This document shows positions 1 to 8,586 of a stretch of 64,000 nt of DNA, piece by piece (position 1 is the stretch's first letter; each line of letters begins with the position of its first letter). A program made the position numbers and the translations under genes. The notes under the pieces were generated by a model. It was not told the DNA's origin. It saw only the letters and a list, made by a program, of their open reading frames with translations, and did no database searches. This DNA comes from DATATJ01 sp963789075 (GTDB lineage Bacteria > Acidobacteriota > Vicinamibacteria > Vicinamibacterales > CAVVIG01). The stretch covers positions 62,001-126,000 of the forward strand of contig CAWBJQ010000008.1 of the NCBI GenBank assembly GCA_963789075.1, given 5' to 3'.

Positions 1-14
1 GAGCGGAACGGCGG

Positions 15-380
15 CTAGCCTTTCAGTGCGCCCGGTTCGGGCGGCGCCTGCTTGGGCGCCTCTTTCGTTTCAGTCGGAAGGTTCGCGGCCATCCACTCGG
101 TAATGCCGCCGGTCAACGCCGCGGCACGATACCCCTGGCGGATCAACTCGGCCGCCACATGGGAGCTCGCCAGCTCGTTCGGGTCGGAATCGTACACGAC
201 GACGTCGCGGTCCCGTGGCAGCGCAGGCACAGGCCCGCCGGCCAGATAGCGGATCGCACCCGGCAGTCGGACGGTGCTGTGTTCGTAGGGATATTTCAGG
301 CGCGCGTCCACCAGGACCGGAGACGCGCCGGTGTCGATTTTCTGTTTGAGATCTTCTTTGGAGATGCGCGGAACCGGCAC
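15..380 (-). CDS. Rhodanese-like domain protein, active-site cysteine missing
   Basis: A 121-residue protein that is almost entirely one rhodanese domain: the LVDAR strand lies near residue 23, the substrate-type region YPYEHSTVRLPGAI follows, and the domain closes with LTGGITEWMAANLP. In active sulfurtransferases the strand VVVY is followed by a cysteine that begins the active-site loop. Here it reads VVVYDSDPNE, so the catalytic cysteine is replaced by aspartate. It is therefore probably a binding or scaffolding version rather than an enzyme. The C-terminus is proline-rich and probably unstructured. There is no signal peptide, so it should be cytoplasmic. The gene lies at the window edge and its partners are unknown. 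Confidence 0.8.
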   Translation of the reverse strand: MPVPRISKEDLKQKIDTGASPVLVDARLKYPYEHSTVRLPGAIRYLAGGPVPALPRDRDVVVYDSDPNELASSHVAAELIRQGYRAAALTGGITEWMAANLPTETKEAPKQAPPEPGALKG

Positions 381-471
381 GGCCTGTATTGTGATCGCCC
401 CGCGCCGAGGCTGTCAAATGCGGAAGACAAGACGCGGAGGATTGCCTTCCGCCGAGGCTGTCGACCCTGCG

Positions 472-720
472 CTAACGCGCCGCCACGCGCTCGAACGGCA
501 GCACACGCTTGGTGGCCGTCACGTTCAGGACGGCTGGCGTGGGTCGCGCCGATCGCGCCGCCGCGGCCGGTGCAGTCGTGTGCACGTGGCTCTTCGCGTC
601 GATCGCCCAGCCCGACGAGCGCCGGCCGCAGTGCATGCACCGCAGGAAGATGGTGCCGGGCTCACACCACGGACCGTATTCGTGCCGGCCGGACAAGTAG
701 CAGTTGAACCAGTTCCACAT
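472..720 (-). CDS. Small hypothetical protein with CxxC metal-binding pattern
   Basis: An 82-residue protein beginning MWNWFNCYLSGRHEYG, with a Cys-Glu-Pro-Gly stretch followed by CMHC and an RRSSGW segment. The cysteine spacing looks like a small zinc-binding knuckle. A purine-rich AAAGAGG ribosome-binding site lies about 6 bases upstream of the ATG, which supports the start. I do not recognise the family and infer no function beyond possible zinc binding. The C-terminal third is low in complexity. Confidence 0.55.
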   Translation of the reverse strand: MWNWFNCYLSGRHEYGPWCEPGTIFLRCMHCGRRSSGWAIDAKSHVHTTAPAAAARSARPTPAVLNVTATKRVLPFERVAAR

Positions 721-903
721 CGCAGCCTCTTTTTCTCGAGCCGTTTGGTTGCTTACCCTATGGCAAGAGGAGTGCCACTACGAATTTTTCTGTTCCCGCC
801 GAAATTAACAATATACGGCGACAGAAGCAGTGATCACCGGTGCCTCGAAGTGGAACACGCTTGAACGCCACGTAACAAATTTGTAAGACAGAGGCGCAAA
901 GAA

Positions 904-1119
904 ATGGCCAGGCAACTCGAGTTCAGCGGACGGCGCTATTGGATTCTCTCGGAGCCGCAAGGTGACGGGTGGACAGCCACCGTGGTCGAAGTCATCGACG
1001 CGTCAGGCACCTGCTCGGAGTCGATGGGAATCGACGCCGCGGCTGAGACGCGCGCCGCCGCCGACGATGCGGCGGAGCGGAAGCTGCGGCGGATGGTCCG
1101 CGTTGGCGTCCAGCGTTGA
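904..1119 (+). CDS. Small hypothetical protein, 71 residues
   Basis: A short open frame starting MARQLEFSGRRYWIL, with a predicted beta-rich N-terminal half (WTATVVEVIDASG) and a basic, alanine-rich helical C-terminus. The upstream sequence is AT-rich for this genome, with a weak purine run before the ATG. The fold could resemble small HicB-like beta-beta-alpha proteins, but no diagnostic residues are visible and no toxin partner lies beside it. I treat it as a possible gene of unknown function. Confidence 0.4.
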   Translation: MARQLEFSGRRYWILSEPQGDGWTATVVEVIDASGTCSESMGIDAAAETRAAADDAAERKLRRMVRVGVQR

Positions 1120-1407
1120 GTCTGCTGATTGAAGGACCGCTCGTTGGCCCGCGTCTCGTGGAGCAGGACTTCCGCTGGGGGTGGTCAGTCCAGGCCCACG
1201 CCCTGGCCGGCTGGTAGCCGGTGCAGGCGCGCACTGGCAGCACAGGGTATCTGCGAAAGCGCGGATCGGTCTCTGAGAGGCGGCAGAGGTAGAACGTCGA
1301 GCGCTTTGACGAGGTGACAATCGCCGCGTGTGCGCACGACGCGCAGAGCCCGACCCGGGCGATTGTGGCGGCGTCGCGCGGCGGTGGCTGCACCGCGCTA
1401 TGATCGC

Positions 1408-2523
1408 ATGCGCGATCGATCCTTGCCGGATGCCGTGCGCACGTTATTCCTCACCTTCGCCGCCGCGGTTTCGCTCGGCGCGTACGCGTGCAGCCAGGCG
1501 CCCGAGTCGGCGCGTACCGTCCAGTCGAGCAGAGACGTCGATCCGTCGAACATCCCGCTCGCTCAGCTTGCGGCGATCCGCGGAGCGATGTGGACGGCAC
1601 GCCTCAATCTGCCGTTCGGGCCGAGGCCAGGGCAGGACGACAACCTCATCGCGACCGACTTCATCACCGCCTATTCGCCGGCCGATCGGCTCCGCATCGT
1701 CGACGCCCTGAAGGCGAGAGGTTATACGCACGTCGTCATGGGGCCGCTCGTCGATTCGGACGGATACCACGGTCTGTGGCCGGCGCGCGACTGGCGCGGC
1801 GCCGCATTCGACGAATTTCTCGACGCGCTGCAGTTCTTCTGGAATCACGGCCTCGCGCCCGTCGTCTTCATCCATCCGGACAACTGGTCGTTCGAACGGA
1901 CGCGAGACGAGTTGACGCCGCTCCTCTCGCAGCCGCGGGCGCAGAAGCTCCTGCGGATCATCGTGCCGTCCGGATGGGAACCGACGAAAGACGGCTGGTC
2001 GAGCTGCACCTGGGCGAACTTCGCCAAGTGGGGCGGCGACGTGCTGCCGCACGCATTGATCCTGATTCACACCGTCACGGATGTCGATGCGCCGGTTGGC
2101 ACCGATGCGCTCTGCGACGACAAGGGCCGTTCGAATGCGGAAGGTTGGGCCCGCGTCGTCCCGTTCATCCACGGGTGGCTGGTGCAGAACGGCGGCTATT
2201 TCTCGCCGGTCAGCAAACGGCAGGATCCCGCGTGGGCCGCGCAATACGCCGCCTTCAAAGTGAACTTCCCCGCGCAGTTCGACATCCACGCGAATGGCTC
2301 ATTGATGCAGCGGTTCCAGAACGGTTACGCCGGCTGGCCGCGCGGCAGCAAATGGGGACCGAGCACGCGCATCCGCCTCTATGCAGGTGAATACGCCGCC
2401 TACCCGAACACGTGGTTGAACTGGCCCGAGGAGGAAGGGCGGCTGCTCGGCGACATGGCCATCGCGGCTGGCGCCGACGGGTACCTCGATGGGGGCCACG
2501 TGCCTGTGCCGGTACGCAAGTGA
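1408..2523 (+). CDS. Exported protein of unknown function, possibly TIM-barrel
   Basis: A 371-residue protein if started at the ATG opening MRDRSLPDAV; the frame is open further upstream but that part is arginine-rich and unlike a protein start. The N-terminus has a hydrophobic signal segment (TLFLTFAAAVSLGAYAC) ending at a cysteine that could be lipidated, although the lipobox is not canonical. The mature region contains aromatic, aspartate-rich blocks such as RGYTHVVMGPLVDSDGY, APVVFIHPDNW and the terminal AAGADGYLDGGHVPVP. This alternation is reminiscent of glycosidase-like TIM barrels, but that is inference. It is a single gene with no obvious operon partner, followed by the oppositely oriented tRNA. 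Confidence 0.65.
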   Translation: MRDRSLPDAVRTLFLTFAAAVSLGAYACSQAPESARTVQSSRDVDPSNIPLAQLAAIRGAMWTARLNLPFGPRPGQDDNLIATDFITAYSPADRLRIVDALKARGYTHVVMGPLVDSDGYHGLWPARDWRGAAFDEFLDALQFFWNHGLAPVVFIHPDNWSFERTRDELTPLLSQPRAQKLLRIIVPSGWEPTKDGWSSCTWANFAKWGGDVLPHALILIHTVTDVDAPVGTDALCDDKGRSNAEGWARVVPFIHGWLVQNGGYFSPVSKRQDPAWAAQYAAFKVNFPAQFDIHANGSLMQRFQNGYAGWPRGSKWGPSTRIRLYAGEYAAYPNTWLNWPEEEGRLLGDMAIAAGADGYLDGGHVPVPVRK

Positions 2524-2603
2524 CGTCGAACTCCGCGCAGACAACCTTTACGGGCGGCCCGGAGTTGGTCATTCGTCATCGCGCGCGTCGTATCAGAGAA
2601 GGT

Positions 2604-2679
2604 TGGTGGACGACACGAGGCTCGAACTCGTGACCTCCGCGTTGCGAACGCGGCGCTCTCCCAACTGAGCTAGTCGCCC
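2604..2679 (-). tRNA. tRNA-Ala, anticodon CGC
   Basis: A complete 76-nt cloverleaf including encoded CCA. The acceptor arm GGGCGAC pairs with GTCGTCC and contains a G3:U70 pair, the alanine identity element. The D arm is GCTC/GAGC, the anticodon stem is CCGCG/CGCGG around loop TTCGCAA (anticodon CGC, reading GCG), the variable loop is AGGTC, and the T arm is ACGAG-TTCGAGC-CTCGT. It is transcribed away from pfkA. Confidence 0.95.
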
Positions 2680-2744
2680 CAGACAGTGAACCTTCAGTTT
2701 ACCACGCGGCTTTTCCCAGTCGCAATGCCGTCGTAGACGCCTGC

Positions 2745-2757
2745 TATAGTCGACACG
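2745..2757 (+). promoter_or_regulatory. Putative -10 box giving a leaderless pfkA transcript
   Basis: A TATAGT hexamer is followed by only 7 bases before the pfkA ATG, so transcription would begin at or next to the start codon. No Shine-Dalgarno sequence is visible. No good -35 element is seen at the expected distance. Confidence 0.4.
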
Positions 2758-3843
2758 ATGTCTACACTCACACGTTTGGGCGTTCTGACGGGCGGCGGTG
2801 ACGCGCCCGGTCTCAACGCCGTCATTCGCGCCGTCGTCAAAGCGTGCGCGACCAGCGGCATCGAGTGCGTCGGCCTGGAAGACAGCTTCGACGGTCTCAT
2901 CGAGCCGAATCGGTCGCGCGTCCTCACGCCGCGCGACGTCACCGGCATCCTGCGCCTCGGCGGCACGATCCTCGGCACGGTCAATCGCGGCGATCCCGTT
3001 CCAGCATCCGATCGCCACCTCCGAGGGCACGCACGACTACTCCGACCGTGTCGTGGAGATGTTCCACAAGATGGGACTCGGCGCGCTGATCGTCATCGGG
3101 GGCGACGGCTCGCTGGCGATCGGACACAAGTTCTTCCTTCGCGGCATTCCCGTCGTCGGCGTCCCCAAGACGATCGACAACGACATCGTCGGCACGACGA
3201 ACTGCTTCGGGTTCGATACCGCCGTCTCGTTCGCGACCGATGCCATCGATCGGCTGCATACGACCGCCGAGGCGCACAAGCGGATCCTCGTCGTCGAGGT
3301 GATGGGGCGTTACGCGGGGTGGATCGCGCTCTACGCGGGCGTCGCGGGCGGCGCCGACGCGATTCTGATTCCGGAGATTCCGTTCGACATCGACCTCGTC
3401 GCCGAAGCGGCTGCGCGAGCGCGATCGACTGGGGCGCGAAGTTCAGCATCGTCGTCGTCGCCGAAGGCGCCTATGCCAAAGGCGGCAAGCTGGCGCTTCT
3501 CGAGGAGGCGCATCCCGGATTCGCCGAGCGGCTGGGGGGCATCGGCGCACAGGTGTCTGCGGCGCTGTCGGCCGCCACGGGGAAAGAAACGCGATCGGTG
3601 GTGCTGGGCCATCTGCAGCGCGGGGGCGCGCCCACCAGCTTCGATCGCGTGCTGGCCACGCGCTTCGGCGGCAAAGCCGTCGAGCTCGCGCGACAAGGCC
3701 AGTTCGGCACGATGGTGGCGTCCGATCCGCCGGACATCGTGGCGAGGAGCCTGGAGGACATCGTCGGCAAGACGAAGACGGTGCCGATGGATTCCGATCT
3801 GCTGGCGACAGCGAAGGCGTTCGGGGTTAGCTTTGGGGATTGA
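2758..3843 (+). CDS. pfkA: 6-phosphofructokinase, frame interrupted by extra bases
   Basis: Phosphorylates fructose 6-phosphate to fructose 1,6-bisphosphate in glycolysis. The N-terminus has the nucleotide loop GVLTGGGDAPGLNAVI. The middle part carries VIGGDGS, whose glycine-serine form favours ATP over pyrophosphate, and the catalytic PKTIDND. Later blocks are VEVMGRYAGWIA and VLGHLQRGG. The 361-residue length fits the family. The frame shifts near 2991-2998, at 3416 and at 3435. Each break is explained by one extra base, and the three together restore the original frame, so the ends agree. The start is set by a TATAGT box directly upstream. I expect the true gene to be intact. Confidence 0.88.
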   Translation: MSTLTRLGVLTGGGDAPGLNAVIRAVVKACATSGIECVGLEDSFDGLIEPNRSRVLTPRDVTGILRLGGTILGTVNRGDPVPASDRHLRGHARLLRPCRGDVPQDGTRRADRHRGRRLAGDRTQVLPSRHSRRRRPQDDRQRHRRHDELLRVRYRRLVRDRCHRSAAYDRRGAQADPRRRGDGALRGVDRALRGRRGRRRRDSDSGDSVRHRPRRRSGCASAIDWGAKFSIVVVAEGAYAKGGKLALLEEAHPGFAERLGGIGAQVSAALSAATGKETRSVVLGHLQRGGAPTSFDRVLATRFGGKAVELARQGQFGTMVASDPPDIVARSLEDIVGKTKTVPMDSDLLATAKAFGVSFGD

Positions 3844-3925
3844 TGCGGAAAACCACGAAGGCGCGGACCTGAAGTGTCCGCCCGACGCCGAAGGCCGACA
3901 TGCGTTCGTGCGCCACGTTGCTGTC

Positions 3926-5095
3926 TCAGGCGATCACGTCAAGATACTTGAGCGCTCCGCCGGTGTTGAAGAGCACGACCGACTCCGTGGGCTTGATCGA
4001 TCCGTCGGCGACCAACGCTCTGATCGCGGCGAGCGCGGCGCCGCCTTCCGGCGCGGCGCTGACGCCGGCGTATTTTCCGATCTCGAGCATGCCGTCGATC
4101 ATCGCCTGGTCCGGCACGGCGACGGCGGTCCCACCGCTCTGACGGATCGCGCGGAGGATCAGAAAATCGCCGATCGCGCGCGGCACGCGCAAGCCGTCGG
4201 CAATGGTTGACGCCCCTTCCCACGGCGCCGCCTTCTCGGTCCCTTGCTGAAAGGCGCGGACGATCGGAGCGCAGTGCTCGGCCTGCACCGATACCATCCG
4301 CGGGCGCCGGCCAGGCTTCACCCAGCCGATGTGCTCGATTTCATCGAACGCCTTCCACATGCCGACCATGCCGGTGCCGCCGCCGGTCGGATAGATGATC
4401 CAATCGGGCCAGCGCCAGTCCATCTGTTCGGCGAGCTCGTACGCCATCGTCTTCTTGCCTTCGATGCGGTACGGCTCCTTGAGCGTCGACACGTCGTACC
4501 AGCCGAGCGGCCCGCCCTTGTCGGCCGCCATGCGGCCCGCGTCGGTGATGAGGCCGTCCACGAGCGTGACGTTGGCGCCGTACAGACGGCACTCGTCCAC
4601 GAACGGCCGCTTCGCGTCCTTCGGAATGAATACTTCGCACGCGAGGCCGGCGGCGGCGGAGTAGGCGGCCGCGGCGTTGCCGGCGTTGCCGGCCGTCGGC
4701 AGCGCGATCGTCTTCGCACCGAGGCCGCGGGCCCGCGTGATGGCCGCCGATTGCCCGCGCGCCTTGAACGAGTTGGTCGGGTTGAGCGACTCGTCTTTGA
4801 TGAACAGCTGTTTCAGCCCGAGCCGCGCGCCGAGCGACGCCGCGTGAAACAGCGGCGTGAAGCCTTCACCGAGCGTGACCGGCCGTTCGCCGTCGAAGAT
4901 CGGCAGCAGCTCGCGATACCGCCACATGTTCGGCTCGCGTCCCTTCAGACTGTCGCGCGACCAGCCGCGCGCCGCGTCGAGATCGTAGCGCGCGAGCAGG
5001 GGAGCGCCGCAGACGCAGAGATGATGGCGCTCGCGCGGATTGAGCGTGGGCGCGCCGCACGGGACCGAGCATTCGAGATGGGTGAAATACGACAT
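3926..5095 (-). CDS. thrC: Threonine synthase
   Basis: Converts O-phosphohomoserine to threonine using pyridoxal phosphate. The 389-residue protein begins with a small cysteine-rich region (LECSVPCG, then HLCVCGAPLLARYDL) typical of this subgroup. The PLP lysine lies in NPTNSFKARGQS and the phosphate-binding loop is PTAGNAGNAAAAYS. Further family blocks are YPTGGGTGMVGMWKAF and a C-terminal FNTGGALKY. The gene is uninterrupted. It converges with pfkA and lies downstream of frr on the same strand, separated by a short repeat-filled gap. Confidence 0.93.
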   Translation of the reverse strand: MSYFTHLECSVPCGAPTLNPRERHHLCVCGAPLLARYDLDAARGWSRDSLKGREPNMWRYRELLPIFDGERPVTLGEGFTPLFHAASLGARLGLKQLFIKDESLNPTNSFKARGQSAAITRARGLGAKTIALPTAGNAGNAAAAYSAAAGLACEVFIPKDAKRPFVDECRLYGANVTLVDGLITDAGRMAADKGGPLGWYDVSTLKEPYRIEGKKTMAYELAEQMDWRWPDWIIYPTGGGTGMVGMWKAFDEIEHIGWVKPGRRPRMVSVQAEHCAPIVRAFQQGTEKAAPWEGASTIADGLRVPRAIGDFLILRAIRQSGGTAVAVPDQAMIDGMLEIGKYAGVSAAPEGGAALAAIRALVADGSIKPTESVVLFNTGGALKYLDVIA

Positions 5096-5098
5096 GGG

Positions 5099-5168
5099 CG
5101 ATTAATGAGTTGGCGAATTGGTGAGTTGGTGAGTTGGCAATTGGCAAATCGTCGAATCGCCAAATTGT
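5099..5168. repeat. Intergenic GAGTTGG/AATTGG word repeat between frr and thrC
   Basis: Imperfect tandem copies of GAGTTGGCGAATTGGT-like words, followed by AATTGGCAAATCG variants. The stretch is much richer in A and T than the flanking genes and contains no plausible reading frame. Confidence 0.6.
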
Positions 5169-5172
5169 GGGA

Positions 5173-5742
5173 TCACTTGCCGAGCAGCTCCTGATCCTTC
5201 TTCTTCTGCAGATCGTCGATGTTCTTGATGTGGGCGTCGGTGATCTTCTGCACCTCGTCGAGCGCCTTCTTCTCGTCGTCTTCGGAGATCAGATGGTCCT
5301 TCAGGAGCTTCTTCAGCCGGTCGTTCGCGTCGCGGCGCACCTGGCGGACGCTGTTGCGCCCTTCTTCGCTCAACTTGTGCACGTGTCGCGACAGCTCCTT
5401 GCGGCGCTCCTCGGTCAGCGACGGCAGCGGAATGCGCACGACCTTGCCGTCATTGGCAGGATTGAGCCCAAGCCCGGCGGATCGCACCGCCTTTTCGATG
5501 GCGGCGATCTGGGAGGGATCGAACGGCTGCGCGACGATCAGCGTCGGCTCCGGCACGGAGAGGCCGGCCACCTGATTGAGCGGCAGCTTGGAGCCGTAGG
5601 CTTCCACCTGCACGCCGTCGAGAATCGTGACCGACGCCCGTCCGGTCCGCACGCCGGCGAACTCGTGCAGAAGATGGTCGAGCGCCGCGCGCATCCGCGT
5701 GCTGACGTCGGCGTGCAGACTCTTGAGATCGGTTGCGTCCAT
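5173..5742 (-). CDS. frr: Ribosome recycling factor
   Basis: Splits the post-termination ribosome together with EF-G. The 189-residue protein matches the family length and has the conserved blocks RTGRASVTILDGVQVEAYG, LNQVAGLSVPEP, LPSLTEERRKELSRHVHKLSEEGRNSVRQVRRDAND and a charged C-terminal helix. An AAGGAGAG ribosome-binding site lies about 7 bases before the ATG. It is the last gene of the rplM-rpsI-rpsB-tsf-pyrH-frr series and is uninterrupted. Confidence 0.96.
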   Translation of the reverse strand: MDATDLKSLHADVSTRMRAALDHLLHEFAGVRTGRASVTILDGVQVEAYGSKLPLNQVAGLSVPEPTLIVAQPFDPSQIAAIEKAVRSAGLGLNPANDGKVVRIPLPSLTEERRKELSRHVHKLSEEGRNSVRQVRRDANDRLKKLLKDHLISEDDEKKALDEVQKITDAHIKNIDDLQKKKDQELLGK

Positions 5743-5756
5743 CGATGCTCTCCTTC

Positions 5757-5872
5757 AATTGCAGGATTGCTGAATTGGCAGGATTGGAGAATTGCAGGAT
5801 TGCAGGAAGGAGGGGCCGAAAGGCCTTCCTGCAATTCCTTTCTGCAATCGTGCCATTCTGCAATTCTGCAAT
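5757..5872. repeat. Intergenic ATTGCAGGATTG word repeat between pyrH and frr
   Basis: Words such as ATTGCAGGATTG and AATTGGCAGGATTGG repeat on one side, with partial inverse copies (CCTTCCTGCAATTCC) on the other, so the transcript could fold back. There is no coding potential. Confidence 0.6.
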
Positions 5873-6598
5873 TCACGCGGTCACCAACGATCCGATCGGC
5901 TCTCCGACAATTGCGCGTTTGATGTTGCCCGGCGTCAGCAGGTTGAAGACGACAATCGGCAGCCGGTTGTCCATGCAGAGCGAAATCGCGGTCGCGTCCA
6001 TCACCTTGAGGCCGTGCTCGAGGACCTGCAGGTACGAGATCCGATCGAACCGGCTCGCATGGGGATGCGTCATCGGATCGGCGTCGTAGATGCCGTCGAC
6101 TTTCGTCGCCTTGAGGATGACGTCGGCGCGGATTTCCATCGCGCGCAGCGCCGCGGCGGTGTCGGTGCTGAAGTACGGATTCCCGGTGCCGGCGCCGAAG
6201 ACCACCACCCGGCCCTTTTCGAGATGCCGGACCGCGCGCCGCCGGATGAAGGGCTCGGCGACGGCGCGCATCTCAATGGCCGTCACGACGCGCGTCACCA
6301 CGTTCTGCTGCTCGAGCGCATCCTGCAGCGCGAGCGCGTTGATGACCGTCGCCAGCATGCCCATGTAGTCGGCCGTCGCGCGATCCATGCCGCGGGCGCT
6401 GGCGGCGACGCCGCGGAAGATGTTGCCGCCGCCGATCACAATCGCCGTCTCCACGCCCATCCCCTGGATTTCGGCCACGTCCGTCGCGATCTGCGTCGCA
6501 ACGGCCGGGTCGATGCCATAGGTCTGCGAGCCCATCAAGGCCTCGCCGGAGAGTTTCAGGAGGACGCGCTTATAGGCAGGAACAGCGGGGGAGGTCAC
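5873..6598 (-). CDS. pyrH: Uridylate kinase
   Basis: Phosphorylates UMP to UDP in pyrimidine synthesis. It belongs to the amino-acid-kinase fold. The 241-residue protein has KRVLLKLSGEALMG near the start, IVIGGGNIFRG as the nucleotide loop, FGAGTGNPYFSTDTAAALRA, and the central VDGIYDADP. The start is GTG, eight bases after a TATAAT box, with no ribosome-binding site, so it may also be read from a leaderless transcript in addition to read-through from tsf. The frame is intact. Confidence 0.95.
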   Translation of the reverse strand: MTSPAVPAYKRVLLKLSGEALMGSQTYGIDPAVATQIATDVAEIQGMGVETAIVIGGGNIFRGVAASARGMDRATADYMGMLATVINALALQDALEQQNVVTRVVTAIEMRAVAEPFIRRRAVRHLEKGRVVVFGAGTGNPYFSTDTAAALRAMEIRADVILKATKVDGIYDADPMTHPHASRFDRISYLQVLEHGLKVMDATAISLCMDNRLPIVVFNLLTPGNIKRAIVGEPIGSLVTA

Positions 6599-6612
6599 GA
6601 AGAGTGATTATA
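6599..6612 (-). promoter_or_regulatory. Putative internal promoter -10 box for pyrH
   Basis: On the minus strand a perfect TATAAT is followed by 8 bases and then the pyrH GTG. This spacing places the transcript start at the start codon. Confidence 0.45.
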
Positions 6613-6685
6613 GTTCAGGGATCAGGGATCGGGGCTCAGGGCCTGATCCCTGCGATCCATCCTGATCCCTGATCCCTGATCCGTA
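6613..6685. repeat. Intergenic CAGGGATC / GATCCCTG palindromic word repeat
   Basis: Several copies of GGGATCAGGGATC-type words on one side are matched by CTGATCCCTGATCCC on the other, giving a strong potential stem between tsf and pyrH. Confidence 0.6.
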
Positions 6686-7559
6686 CTACTGAGCAGCCTC
6701 GCCGACCTTGAGCCGCGCGAAGCGCGTGACGGTGATCGGCGATCCCAGGGCCTTCGAGGCGGCCGCGAGCACGTCTGCTACCGTCTGTTTCGGATCGCGG
6801 ATCGACGGCTGGTCCGGGAGGACGACCTGCTGGTAGAAGCTCCCGAGCTTGCCTTCGATGATCTTGTCCAGCACGTTCGCCGGCTTGCCCGAATTCTCCA
6901 TCTGTGCCCGATAGATCGACCGCTCCTTGTCGAGCACCGCGGCCGGCACGGCGCCGCGCGACGCATACGACGGGCTGGCCGCCGCGATCTGCATCGCGAT
7001 CTCCTTGACGAGCGTGGTCAATTCCTCGCGATCGCTCGACGGCGGGCGCGACGCCGGCAAACTCCACCTGGACGCCAATCTTGCCGCCCATGTGGATGTA
7101 CTGCCCGACGTAACCCTGGCCGGCATAGCGCACGAAGCGCGGCACCGCCATGTTCTCGCCCATCTTGGCGATGCCGGCGGCGATCCGCTTTTGCACCGGA
7201 CCGGTCGGATCCTTCAGCCACTCGTCGGTGGCCGCCTCGCCTGCGGTGTCGATCGCGGTGAGAATGTCCTGCACCATGCCCTGAAAATCTGGCGTGCGCG
7301 CCACGAAATCGGATTCGCAGTTGACCTCGACGATCGTGCCGCTCGACCGATCCGCCGACAGGCGGTTGCCGATCAGCCCTTCGCTGGTGGTGCGGCCCGC
7401 TTTCTTCGACGCGCTCGCCAGCCCGCGCTTGCGCAGAATCGTGTTCGCCTCGTCGAAGTCGCCGTTGGCCTCCGTCAGCGCGCCTTTGCATTCCATCATG
7501 CCCGCGCCCGTCTGGTCGCGCAGCTTCTTCACTTGATCCGCCGTAATCGTCACTGCCAT
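6686..7559 (-). CDS. tsf: Elongation factor Ts, one extra base
   Basis: Nucleotide-exchange factor for EF-Tu. The N-terminal UBA-like domain (VKKLRDQTGAGMMECKGALTEANGD) and the conserved VNCESDFVART are clear. The core continues through GQYIHMGGKIGVQVEFAG. At about 7034 one extra base (C on the coding strand, between GAG and GAT) shifts the frame. The second part then reads DREELTTLVKEIAMQIAA and ends with the SFYQQVVLPDQPSI region and a short tail. Start at ATG (MAVTITADQ) with GGAG upstream. The total length is 3n+1, consistent with a single insertion. Confidence 0.9.
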
Positions 7560-7585
7560 CGTCAACTCCGACGTTGTTGGGCCGA

Positions 7586-7605
7586 CACACAGGCCGGCCC
7601 CTACG
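7586..7605. repeat. 20-bp dispersed repeat, first copy
   Basis: An exact 20-base word, CACACAGGCCGGCCCCTACG, also occurs at 30444-30463. It lies between tsf and the rpsB terminator and belongs to GTAGGGGCCGG-type intergenic palindromes. Confidence 0.6.
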
Positions 7606-7637
7606 GTTTGTTTGAAAATCTGCTCCGCCCGTGTACC

Positions 7638-7674
7638 AAAAAAAACGCCGGCCCCTGTGATGAGGCCGGCGTCA
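7638..7674 (-). terminator. Rho-independent terminator between rpsB and tsf
   Basis: Read on the minus strand: an ACGCCGGCC arm, a short loop, a GGCCGGCGT arm and then eight T residues. The stem is essentially perfect. It lies downstream of rpsB and upstream of tsf, so it probably attenuates read-through and suggests that tsf has its own supply of transcription. Confidence 0.85.
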
Positions 7675-7742
7675 CGAGAAGGTCTAATCGCTGATGCGGA
7701 CGCTCGGCGAAAGCCTTCGCGTCCGTCCAGCGGCTCGATACG

Positions 7743-8540
7743 TTAGGCTGACGCCGGAGCCGCCTCGCGCGCACGGCGCGCCGGACGCACCGAACGCGAT
7801 CCGTTGTCGCCGCCCTCGTCGCCGCCGTCGCGAGCCGATTCCGCATCGACCGACTGCTTCATGTCGCGGCCCGAGATCACGGCGTCGGCAATCCGCGACG
7901 CGAACAGCCGGATCGACCGCAGGGCATCGTCGTTGCCCGGAATGACGTAGTCGACTTCGTCGGGATCGCAGTTCGTGTCGACCACTCCGATCACCGGAAT
8001 CTTCAGCTTGCGCGCTTCGTCGACGGCAATCTGTTCCTTCTTGGTGTCGACGATGAAGACCGCGTCGGGCAGGCGGGCCATGCCTCGGATGCCGTCGAGG
8101 TTCTTCGCCAGCTTCTTGCGCTCTTTCTCGTTGCGGGCGATTTCCTTCTTCGACAACGTGTCGAAGCGGCCGTCGGTCGCCATCGCTTCGAGGTCGCGCA
8201 GCCGGCCGAGGCTGCGTTGAATGGTCGCGAAGTTCGTCAGCAGCCCGCCGAGCCAGCGCTCGTTCACGTGATACATGCCGCAGCGCGCCGCTTCTTCGGC
8301 GATCACGTCCTGCGCCTGTCGCTTGGTGCCGACGAAGAGGATCGTGCGTCCTTCGGCAGCGAGTCGGGTGATGAACTCCTCGGCATCGCGGAACAGCTTC
8401 ACCGTCTTGCCCAGGTCGATGATGTAGATGCCATTCCGTTCGCCGAAGATGTACTCCTTCATCTTCGGATTCCAGCGCTTCGTCTGGTGGCCGAAGTGCA
8501 CCCCCGCCTCCAGCAGATCCTTCATCGCGATCGCGGCCAA
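7743..8540 (-). CDS. rpsB: 30S ribosomal protein S2
   Basis: Structural protein of the small subunit. Family blocks are MKDLLEAGVHFGHQTKRWNPKM, YIFGERNGIYIIDLGKT, FVGTKRQAQD, NERWLGGLLTNF, LPDAVFIVDTKKE and IPVIGVVDTNCDPD. I place the start at TTG (reading MAAIAMKDLL), because a GGAGG ribosome-binding site ends a few bases before it and S2 proteins commonly begin this way; an ATG further upstream would lack a ribosome-binding site. The C-terminal 35 residues are an acidic then arginine/alanine-rich extension, as in several high-GC phyla. Confidence 0.94.
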   Translation of the reverse strand: MAAIAMKDLLEAGVHFGHQTKRWNPKMKEYIFGERNGIYIIDLGKTVKLFRDAEEFITRLAAEGRTILFVGTKRQAQDVIAEEAARCGMYHVNERWLGGLLTNFATIQRSLGRLRDLEAMATDGRFDTLSKKEIARNEKERKKLAKNLDGIRGMARLPDAVFIVDTKKEQIAVDEARKLKIPVIGVVDTNCDPDEVDYVIPGNDDALRSIRLFASRIADAVISGRDMKQSVDAESARDGGDEGGDNGSRSVRPARRAREAAPASA

Positions 8541-8586
8541 ACTTCCTCCACTTGAGGTCCGGCCGAAGCCGGACACTACCGATTGA

